Shown: one piece after another, positions 1-5,047 of the stretch | How positions within the stretch are numbered: position 1 is the first letter of the stretch | Layout: the number at the start of each line of letters is the position of its first letter | DNA from: Promethearchaeota archaeon | GTDB lineage: Archaea > Asgardarchaeota > Lokiarchaeia > Sigynarchaeales > SOKP01 | Length of the DNA: 5,047 nucleotides | Direction of reading: 5' to 3' | Assembly (NCBI GenBank): GCA_030668025.1 | Contig: DAOUUT010000259.1 | Span: 1 to 5,047 of the forward strand | The notes under the pieces: model-generated | What the model was told of the DNA's origin: nothing | The model's input: only the letters and a program-made list of their open reading frames with translations | The model's database searches: none | Translations under genes and position numbers: made by a program

Positions 1-48
1 AATACCCGAGGCCGTCAAACCATCTAATAAACCTAACGCATCAACCAT
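1..48 (-). CDS. 5' end of an unidentified gene running off the left edge
   Basis: On the minus strand an ATG at 48-46 opens a frame of 16 codons without a stop to the window edge, reading MVDALGLLDGLTASGI. A GTGAT at 59-55, complementary to part of the archaeal 16S anti-Shine-Dalgarno, lies 6 bases before the ATG, and a TATA-like segment sits about 45-50 bases upstream. This region is also visibly richer in G and C than the AT-rich DNA next to it, as coding DNA here usually is. The product cannot be recognised from 16 residues. The mildly hydrophobic start could be the beginning of a membrane or signalling protein, but that is a guess. The gene would be divergent from the acylase gene at 305. 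Confidence 0.45.
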   Translation of the reverse strand, partial: MVDALGLLDGLTASGI

Positions 49-304
49 ATTGATATCACATCTTTTTTTTAATTTAGTTTTATTTAAATTTTTATATATT
101 ATATTGAGGATTTTGTATTTATAATTATAATTATTTCTTGATTGAATTCAATAATTTTTCTTAATAAAAAGGTTAATTAATATTTCATTCAAAATAATCC
201 TTTATTTTGTAAAAATGGATAATTTTTATAGCAAATTGAACAATTTAATATTAAAATTTAATTCAATAAATTCAACAAAAACTATCTAAATTTTAGGTTT
301 TATT
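49..304. promoter_or_regulatory. AT-rich divergent intergenic region with TATA-like segments
   Basis: These 256 bases lie between the minus-strand start at 48 and the acylase ATG at 305. They are almost entirely A and T and carry no convincing ORF or RNA gene. The segment 91-100 (tttatatatt) is the best TATA-like candidate for the minus-strand gene, about 45-50 bases upstream of its ATG. For the acylase, the TATA-like stretches at 224-230 and 243-250 are both possible. With this base composition, individual boxes cannot be called firmly. An all-A/T perfect 14-bp palindrome lies at 121-134. Confidence 0.35.
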
Positions 305-2899
305 ATGGGTAATCTAACAAAAAAAGCAATAACAAAACTGTCGATTTTTATTCCGCTTACTATCATATTAATGACTATCTTTTCATTGCCATTAATGGGG
401 GTGCCCCCATTAGGGGACCTACTATTTCCCGGAAACGGAGTATGGAATGTTCCAGGTGAGATTCCAGCTGCAGAACGGTTAAACATTCAGGGTTTAAGAG
501 GGGAAGTAACCGTTATACGCGATGAATGGGGGATACCTCATATTTATGCTTCTTACGAGGAAGATCTCTTTTTTGCTCAAGGATATTGTCATGCTCAGGA
601 TAGACTCTTCCAAATGGATATGACACGTCGTCAAGTACGAGGAAAATTGTCAGAAGTACTAGGTGAGGATTTATTAACTGTAGATAAATTCATGCTTGCT
701 ATTGGAATGGAAGATTGGGCAATTAAAACCGACGAATTGTTTAGGGAAATGCATAATAATGGAACGCTCGAATACTTTAGCTCCTTCGAAAGGTATGTAG
801 ATGGAATAAATTACTTCATTGGGTCGCACGAAGATGTCAAACCATTAGAATATCATTTAATGGGCTTCGAACCTACTGAATGGAGTACTATTGATACTTT
901 ATGTTTAGTCCAAGAAATGGCGAGACAAATGTCTTGGAATTATTACGATTTGGATAGATACACCACTCTACTTGCATTAAACGAGGTTAATCTCACTTAT
1001 TATAACGAATTATTTGGACTTACTTTACCTTACCAAATTCCTATTATCCCTGACTACGGAGAATTCCCAGAAAGTCCAATGAAAGCTGGGTTTGACTTAA
1101 ATCCTAGTAATGCTTTAAAAACCGAAATTCAGAACTTCCTAGACAATGTCCAAAAAATTGATTCGGAGAAAACCTTGATGGAAAACCAAAAAGATCAAAT
1201 AATTGGTTCAAACAATTGGGTTGTAAATGGCACTTTAAGCAATACCGGCGCACCAATCCTATGCAACGACATGCACCTTGGTTGGATGATGCCTGGGGTA
1301 TGGTATGAGCAACATTTAAAAGCTGAAGATACCGGATATCATGTATATGGCTTTATAATACCTGGAATGCCTGGTGTTGCCGTAGGTCATAACGAAAGGG
1401 TCGGTTGGGGGTTCACCAACACGGGATATGATGTTTTAGACTGGTACTATTACAACACGGACGGACCAAATCAATACATTTACAACGGGACTTCAACACC
1501 ATATACTGAAAAAAGTTATAACATTAATGTTAAAGGTCAAGAATCTGTAGAGTTAACTGTTAGACAAACTGTTCACGGACCAGTGTTAAGCGATTTACGC
1601 GATTTTGGATTGCCTAAATCTTTAGGAGATATAGTTTTAGCACCAAAATGGACTGCTAACGGTTATTTCTTCAATATCTTGGCAGGTAATGGTTTCGATC
1701 GAGCGGAAACTAGAGAAGATTTCGACGAAGCCTCAAAAGACTGGACACTCCTCGCTCAAAATATAGTTTATGCAGATGTTGATGGAAATATTGCTATTCG
1801 ACCAACCGGAAAAGTTCCAATTCGAGACGATTCTAAAATTCCATTGGGTCATCTTGGTAATGGAACTCTTCCATACAACGGTTCCAATGGGGAGGGGGAA
1901 TGGGTTGGTTACATACCCTTCGAAGATTTGCCTAATTCTCTAAATCCAAATCAGAAATATTTAGCTTCCGCTAATCAAATCATAGCAGGACCAGAATACA
2001 ATAGTTATTTCTTACAAAATGAATACGCAGATGGATATAGAGCCAGAAGGATAAATGAACTACTTATGAATGCTGCTGATGGTTCTATTAGTATTGAAAG
2101 TATGAAAGCCATCCAAAATGATGTGAATTCAACGGCTGCGAGAGCTTTTGTACCAGAGTTAATTGAAGTGATTAACGATCATTATGGTCTTACACCTCCT
2201 ACAAAAATAAATAATGTTCTCACAGAATTAGAGAGTTGGCGATTTGTAATGGATAAAGACGAAGCTGCACCGACTATTTACCGCAAGTGGAGAGATTATT
2301 TCCAAGACTTTACTTTTAATGATGAAAAGGAAACATATAATTTTACTGCACAGACAAGAATAGTGGTATTGGAATATTTAATGAAAGAACACGAATATTC
2401 CCATTGGTTTGATAATGTTTCTACACCATTGAATATTGAGACTAGAAACGAGACAATGATGCTAGCATTAGACGCCACAATCGACTGGTTAGAAAGCTTT
2501 TATGGCTCTGCCGACCCATCAACTTGGAGGTGGGGCGATCTACATCAACTTTACTTTCCATCTCTTACGGGGTTAGATCCACTAAGTAAAGGCCTTTATG
2601 AATCTGATGGAGAAGGGTACACTATCAATCCAGCTTGGGTAAATATTGACAACGGTGTCGGAATCGCGAGAGGTTGAGCATCTGAACGCTTAATTATAGA
2701 CTTTAGCAACCTAAATAACTCTTTAAGCGTTATTCCATCGGGGCAACGAGGGCTTTCAAACTCAAAACATTATTCAGATCAACTAGAACAACTGTTCTTA
2801 CAAGGAAAATACCACTATCAATATTTTGCGAATACATTATATAACTTTCCTACTAGTTCAATTGAATCTCAATTATTTTTCTTTCCAATAGGAGGTTAA
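305..2899 (+). CDS. Penicillin acylase family (S45) Ntn-hydrolase precursor, interrupted by an in-frame UGA
   Basis: This is an amide-bond hydrolase of the penicillin G acylase / cephalosporin acylase / acyl-homoserine-lactone acylase family, made as one chain that cuts itself into alpha and beta subunits. Residues 6-31 form a lysine-led hydrophobic signal or anchor segment. The alpha part carries family signatures at 73-80 (DEWGIPHI) and 91-113 (AQGYCHAQDR followed by an RR-containing segment). Gly301-Ser302 is the expected autocleavage site. Ser302 (beta-1) is the nucleophile, followed by NNW. His324 falls exactly at beta-23, Phe370-Thr371 at beta-69/70 in a GHNERVGWGFTN block, and Asn557 is the likely oxyanion-hole Asn. 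About ten N-x-S/T sequons fit an exported protein. The frame reaches UGA at 2675-2677 after 790 codons. The next 73 codons continue the family's C-terminus (ERLIIDFS, then SGQRG, then HYSDQLEQLFLQGKY) to TAA 2897-2899, giving 864 positions in full. The start is supported by AGGT at 295-298 and by an in-frame TAA at 287-289. Natural substrate unknown. Whether the gene is intact, mutated or recoded is unresolved. Confidence 0.9.
2675..2677 (+). other. In-frame UGA codon inside the acylase gene
   Basis: The codon sits between Gly790 and an Ala-Ser-Glu-Arg stretch, where the family usually has a Gly-Pro/Ala-Ser-x-Arg motif before the last beta-strand (from memory of the family). The frame is unbroken on both sides, so this is one substituted or recoded codon and not a frameshift. 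The tail after it contains no Met codon and could not easily be translated by a fresh ATG start. The four confident stops in the window are TAA (acylase and aminopeptidase) and TAG (membrane protein and Roadblock). TGG is used for Trp throughout, so a general UGA-to-Trp code is not supported. Confidence 0.85.
2685..2731 (+). promoter_or_regulatory. Possible RNA hairpin starting 7 bases after the UGA
   Basis: The arm aacgcttaa (2685-2693) is the exact reverse complement of ttaagcgtt (2723-2731), giving a 9-bp stem with three G-C pairs. Inside it, tttag (2702-2706) can pair with ctaaa (2711-2715) around a caac loop. Two further pairs are possible between 2698-2699 and 2719-2720. The hairpin lies within sequence that also encodes the conserved acylase C-terminus. 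The distance from the UGA resembles that of stem-loops that stimulate stop-codon readthrough. It does not show the archaeal SECIS internal-loop pattern that I know. It could be a chance inverted repeat. Confidence 0.35.
2891..2896 (+). promoter_or_regulatory. Shine-Dalgarno GGAGGT of the membrane protein gene
   Basis: GGAGGT ends 7 bases before the ATG at 2904 and is the strongest ribosome-binding site in the window. It is also the last two sense codons (Gly-Gly) of the acylase frame, immediately before its TAA. This ties the two genes together translationally. Confidence 0.85.
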
Positions 2900-2903
2900 A
2901 AAA

Positions 2904-3314
2904 ATGGAAATAGAAAGGAGAACTTTTTTCGTAAGTGTAGTCGTTGTTTTATGTCTAACTATGCTATTAACACTAGTTCCAGTTTGGCAGTTAGTCATAA
3001 TCCCGGGTATTGTTGCAGGAATGCTTAATAAATCGTTAAAATATGGGGTTCTAAGCGGTTTTATCGGAGTTACACTTTCTTGGGGGATTTATGTTTTAGT
3101 TGGAGTGATTACAAGAAACGCGTATGTTATACTTGACCAGTTTGGAGCGTTAATTTTTGGAGAAGGATTTGGTTGGCTAATTTTAATACTCATAATCCTT
3201 TTAGCTGCAATTTTGGGGGCTATGGGTGGCGGAATTGGCAACGGTTTCATGACTCTACTTAACGCTTACCTCGAGAAACATCCTTATCGAGATTCTAAAG
3301 CAAAATCAGAATAG
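2904..3314 (+). CDS. Small polytopic membrane protein, function unknown
   Basis: The product has 136 residues and is strongly hydrophobic. Probable membrane segments are about 8-26, 28-42 (a shorter, Pro-Gly-containing segment), 47-69 and 89-112. The last is a leucine/isoleucine run followed by a glycine cluster (GAMGGGIGNG, 105-114). The N-terminus (MEIERR) and the C-terminal tail (about 120-136, rich in Lys, Glu and Asp) are charged. The general build (short, four hydrophobic segments, glycine-rich end) resembles small archaeal membrane proteins of the DUF5518 type, but I cannot confirm that family. No catalytic or metal-binding motif is visible. It starts 4 bases after the acylase TAA with its ribosome-binding site inside the acylase gene, so it is almost certainly co-transcribed with it. 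A role in anchoring, exporting or supporting the acylase is possible but is inference only. Confidence 0.85.
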   Translation: MEIERRTFFVSVVVVLCLTMLLTLVPVWQLVIIPGIVAGMLNKSLKYGVLSGFIGVTLSWGIYVLVGVITRNAYVILDQFGALIFGEGFGWLILILIILLAAILGAMGGGIGNGFMTLLNAYLEKHPYRDSKAKSE

Positions 3315-3343
3315 CAACATAAAGAAAATTAAATATAATCTTC

Positions 3344-3351
3344 TTTTTTTT
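3344..3351 (+). terminator. T-tract terminator of the acylase-membrane protein operon
   Basis: A run of eight T residues, preceded by ttc, lies 30 bases after the TAG of the membrane protein gene. Archaeal RNA polymerase terminates at such T-tracts without needing a hairpin. The convergent gene ends at 3423, so a terminator is expected here. Confidence 0.55.
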
Positions 3352-3422
3352 CATTTATTTTGATAGAAAAGGGTCGATGCAAATCGGGATTTGAAAAATA
3401 GGTTATTAATTTAACACGTTTC

Positions 3423-3794
3423 CTAATCTAATAAAGCCGCAATTCTATTGGAAACGCTTTGGATATTTAGAAAAACCATCCCTAGGCTAGCATTAGCACT
3501 ACAAAGAGTGCATAAAATAGCATTTTCACCAGCTTTAGAGAGAATTATGATCCCATTTAACCCTTCAATAAGTATTCTTTTTAATTCACCTCTCTCAAGC
3601 TCCTCAACTGCACGCTCTGAGACGCTCTGTATAGCGGCAGACATGGCAGAAACAATCCCATCGTTTACATCCCTACTCAAAACGGAACAAATTGGAAGCC
3701 CTTGAACACTTACTATTGCGGATCCTTCGATATCGCTATTTACAGCCGATAATTTTCTTAATAAATCCGTGAGTTCACTAATATTCTCAGACAT
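3423..3794 (-). CDS. Roadblock/LC7 domain protein
   Basis: The 123-residue product is one complete Roadblock/LC7 domain. Helix 1 spans about 3-18. The strand pair around IEGSAIVSVQGLPI (22-35) carries the typical I-x-G-x-x-I-V-S-x-x-G-L-P-I signature. Helix 2 covers about 44-66 and includes the conserved ERAVEEL-x-x-G-E-L segment (60-71). Strands follow at 72-78 (RILIEG), 81-86 and 92-98, and a C-terminal helix at about 104-122. Proteins of this family dimerise and usually bind small Ras-like GTPases, as MglB does with MglA in bacteria and as in Ragulator and dynein complexes in eukaryotes. No GTPase is encoded next to it here, so its partner is probably elsewhere. A CxxC pair (Cys95, Cys98) lies in the last strand and is not a family signature I know. 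AGGAGG upstream fixes the ATG at 3794. An earlier ATG at 3798 is in another frame and stops after three codons. Confidence 0.93.
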   Translation of the reverse strand: MSENISELTDLLRKLSAVNSDIEGSAIVSVQGLPICSVLSRDVNDGIVSAMSAAIQSVSERAVEELERGELKRILIEGLNGIIILSKAGENAILCTLCSANASLGMVFLNIQSVSNRIAALLD

Positions 3795-3802
3795 CCATGA
3801 TT

Positions 3803-3810
3803 GCCTCCTT
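3803..3810 (-). promoter_or_regulatory. Shine-Dalgarno of the Roadblock gene
   Basis: Read on the minus strand, this is aaggaggc, with the GGAGG core at 3808-3804 and 9 bases before the ATG at 3794. It decides the start between two closely spaced ATGs in different frames. Confidence 0.75.
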
Positions 3811-3835
3811 TCTTTTAAACGAAGGTTTCATTAAC

Positions 3836-3850
3836 TAAATAATATTTTCA
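3836..3850 (-). promoter_or_regulatory. Candidate TATA/BRE promoter of the Roadblock gene
   Basis: On the minus strand the segment reads tgaaaatattattta, a purine-rich stretch followed by a TATA-like box. Transcription starting about 25 bases downstream would give a short leader that contains the ribosome-binding site. The AT-rich background makes this tentative. Confidence 0.3.
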
Positions 3851-3934
3851 CTCAATTACAAATCAACCTAGTAAGTGATAAATTATTAAGTTGTATGATA
3901 TTAAAATTAACTTTATTTAATTATTAATGTTTAC

Positions 3935-3961
3935 TTTATTTTTTTATTTTTTATTTTTTTT
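3935..3961. repeat. Poly(dA:dT) tract in the divergent promoter region
   Basis: Twenty-seven bases contain only T on the plus strand apart from three single A residues, ending in eight consecutive Ts. The tract lies between the divergent Roadblock and methionine aminopeptidase genes, just upstream of the latter's promoter. No gene ends here on the plus strand, so it is not an obvious terminator. A stiff, histone-disfavouring promoter element is one possibility. Confidence 0.5.
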
Positions 3962-3980
3962 ATAAAATTAAATCACTTAT

Positions 3981-3997
3981 TTAAAAAATATTTTTAT
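3981..3997 (+). promoter_or_regulatory. Candidate TATA promoter of the methionine aminopeptidase gene
   Basis: An A-run followed by atattttta-like sequence lies about 25-40 bases before the ATG at 4022. No Shine-Dalgarno sequence is present between them. This spacing suits a leaderless or nearly leaderless transcript, common in archaea. The AT-rich background limits confidence. Confidence 0.35.
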
Positions 3998-4021
3998 CAA
4001 TTTTTACATTTACATATTTTA

Positions 4022-4993
4022 ATGACTGAGAATAATAATTTGAAAAATCGATCTGATAAAAAAATCAATAAAGAAGAAGAAGAAGAAGAGAAAAAACATA
4101 AAATCGAATCTCTTACTAAAGCTGGAAAGATTGCTCAAGAAGTAAAGCAGCACATTAAGCCGCAAATACAAGTTGGAACAAAAGTATTAAATTTAGTTGA
4201 AAACACAGAGATGAAAATCGTTGAATTAGGCGGAGGGTGGGCATTTCCCGTTAATGTTAGTATAAACAACATCGCAGCTCACTATACATCTCCGATAAAG
4301 GACGATGACCTTACTATTAAAGAAGGAGATATTGTTAAAATCGATTTAGGCGTTCATATTGACGGATACATAGTGGACACAGCTTTTACCGTAAGTTTTA
4401 ACAACGAGAAATCTCTTGAAAACATAATTCAAGCAACTGAAGTAGCTCTAGAAGCCGCAAAAATGATGGCTAAACCTAAAATCAACACGAAAGAATTGGG
4501 TAAAAAAATTGAAGACATAGTAAAAGGTTTTAAATTTAATCCGATAAAAGAACTTGGTGGACATCAAATTGAAAGGTGGACCGTTCATGGAAAAAAAAGG
4601 TTGCCCGAATTAGGTACTCAAGGTGGAGATATAATGGAAGAAGGTGAAGTCTTTGCTATAGAAATATTTGCATCGACGGGGGAAGGTACAGTTCATAATA
4701 CCAAATATTCTTATATTTACGAATTGAACCCATATGCAGGAAGAGTACCTCTACGTAGAAAAACATCTAAACAAATTTTAGGGCACATAAATAAGAATTA
4801 TAAGACGCTTCCTTTTGCAGAAAGATGGTTAGCAAAAGATTTTAGAATGGGAGTAATGTTTGGACTCCAAGAACTAGTACAACAAGGAAAAATACAAGTT
4901 CATTATGTATTAGCGGAACAAAAAGGAGAATTTGTTGCTCAAAGTGAACAAACGATTTTAATAACTGAAGATGGATTTAAACAACTAACTTAA
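4022..4993 (+). CDS. map: Methionine aminopeptidase, type II (archaeal)
   Basis: This metalloenzyme removes the initiator methionine from new proteins in the cytosol. The 323-residue product contains the full pita-bread fold. All five metal ligands are present: Asp108 (KIDLGVHIDG), Asp119 (VDTAF), His181 (GGHQIERW), Glu214 (AIEIFAS) and Glu309 (AQSEQTI). The substrate-site histidines His87 (AAHYT) and His189 are also kept. The insertion between His181 and Glu214, and the TLPFAERWL segment (262-270) in the helical subdomain, place it in type II, the class shared by archaea and eukaryotes. Archaeal homologues are usually about 295 residues and begin near residue 28 here, so residues 1-28 are an extension dominated by Lys, Glu and Asn with six consecutive Glu (18-23). 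The next ATG codes for Met64, inside the domain, so the start at 4022 is well supported. There is no Shine-Dalgarno sequence; the mRNA is probably leaderless. Confidence 0.97.
   Translation: MTENNNLKNRSDKKINKEEEEEEKKHKIESLTKAGKIAQEVKQHIKPQIQVGTKVLNLVENTEMKIVELGGGWAFPVNVSINNIAAHYTSPIKDDDLTIKEGDIVKIDLGVHIDGYIVDTAFTVSFNNEKSLENIIQATEVALEAAKMMAKPKINTKELGKKIEDIVKGFKFNPIKELGGHQIERWTVHGKKRLPELGTQGGDIMEEGEVFAIEIFASTGEGTVHNTKYSYIYELNPYAGRVPLRRKTSKQILGHINKNYKTLPFAERWLAKDFRMGVMFGLQELVQQGKIQVHYVLAEQKGEFVAQSEQTILITEDGFKQLT
4073..4090 (+). repeat. GAA triplet repeat encoding poly-Glu
   Basis: Five GAA codons and one GAG encode Glu18-Glu23 in the N-terminal extension of the methionine aminopeptidase. Such a triplet run can change length by slippage without breaking the frame. 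Confidence 0.8.
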
Positions 4994-5030
4994 AAAGTTG
5001 TAACTTCAATAAAACAACGCTTGATTTTAG

Positions 5031-5047
5031 ATGAAAAAGCTTAAAAT
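5031..5047 (+). CDS. Possible start of a downstream gene (MKKLK...)
   Basis: An ATG at 5031 is followed by AAA AAG CTT AAA before the window ends, 37 bases after the aminopeptidase stop. A lysine-rich start is common, but there is no clear Shine-Dalgarno sequence and only five codons are visible, so this may be chance. No T-tract terminator is seen between 4994 and 5030, which would allow read-through transcription from the aminopeptidase gene. Confidence 0.2.

Noticed and set aside
121..134. Perfect 14-bp palindrome ataattataattat as a regulator site
   Set aside because: It consists only of A and T in an A/T-dominated region, so chance is a sufficient explanation without a second copy.
286..486. 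Minus-strand 66-codon ORF over the acylase start
   Set aside because: It is antisense to the signal peptide and early acylase coding sequence, has no ribosome-binding site and no recognisable domain.
2296..2478. Minus-strand 60-codon ORF within the acylase gene
   Set aside because: It is fully antisense to conserved-family coding sequence and looks like a shadow frame.
2675..2677. Reassigned genetic code (UGA as Trp or Gly)
   Set aside because: Only one in-frame UGA occurs in about 1,500 codons of confident genes, with TGG and GGN used normally. A reassigned code would show many.
3374..3387. Small hairpin with a GCAA loop between the convergent genes, considered as a SECIS or small RNA
   Set aside because: The stem is only four Watson-Crick pairs plus one wobble, and it lacks the SECIS internal-loop features.
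3448..3705. Plus-strand 85-codon ORF opposite the Roadblock gene
   Set aside because: The minus strand here encodes a clear Roadblock domain with a good ribosome-binding site; the plus-strand translation has no family features.
3872..3979. 8-bp inverted repeat taagtgat / atcactta (3872-3879 and 3972-3979) as an operator pair
   Set aside because: Matches of 8 bp are expected by chance in an AT-rich region of this size, and the flanks do not extend the match.
1..5047. CRISPR array, tRNA/rRNA gene, insertion sequence or prophage
   Set aside because: No regularly spaced repeats, cloverleaf-like GC-rich segments, transposase genes or phage genes were seen on either strand.

Overview
The window looks like AT-rich archaeal chromosome. 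The evidence is a type II (archaeal/eukaryotic) methionine aminopeptidase, a stand-alone Roadblock/LC7 protein, a mixture of Shine-Dalgarno-led genes and one apparently leaderless gene, T-tract gene ends and TATA-like promoter segments. Abundant Roadblock proteins together with low GC and archaeal information-processing genes would suit an Asgard (for example Lokiarchaeia-like) archaeon. That assignment is inference; other AT-rich archaea are not excluded.

Layout: (1) 1-48, minus strand: the first 16 codons of a gene that runs off the left edge. (2) 49-304: AT-rich divergent intergenic region. (3) 305-2899, plus strand: a secreted or membrane-anchored penicillin-acylase-family (S45, Ntn-hydrolase) precursor with its catalytic residues intact. 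Its reading frame is interrupted by a single UGA at 2675-2677. The 73 codons after that UGA still encode the conserved C-terminus of the family and end at TAA 2897-2899. (4) 2904-3314, plus strand: a small polytopic membrane protein whose ribosome-binding site is formed by the last two acylase codons, so the two genes form an operon. It ends at a T-tract. (5) 3794-3423, minus strand: a Roadblock/LC7 protein, convergent with the operon. (6) 3795-4021: very AT-rich divergent promoter region with a T-rich tract. (7) 4022-4993, plus strand: type II methionine aminopeptidase with an unusual lysine/glutamate-rich N-terminal extension. (8) 4994-5047: possible start of another gene, too short to judge.

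The most interesting feature is the acylase UGA. No frameshift accompanies it, the reading frame remains good up to a stop 4 bases before the next gene, and a 9-bp perfect inverted repeat (2685-2693 with 2723-2731) starts 7 bases after the UGA. Readthrough stimulators and selenocysteine-redefinition hairpins are often found at about this distance. The options are a sequencing or assembly error, a recent nonsense mutation, or recoding (readthrough, or selenocysteine insertion). My recollection is that the family usually has glycine at this position, and GGA to TGA is one base change, so error or mutation is the conservative reading. The hairpin and the coupling to the downstream gene make recoding worth testing.

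The acylase and the membrane protein probably act together at the cell surface. The Roadblock protein (probably a partner of small GTPases) and the aminopeptidase (N-terminal Met removal from new proteins) are independent cytosolic functions.
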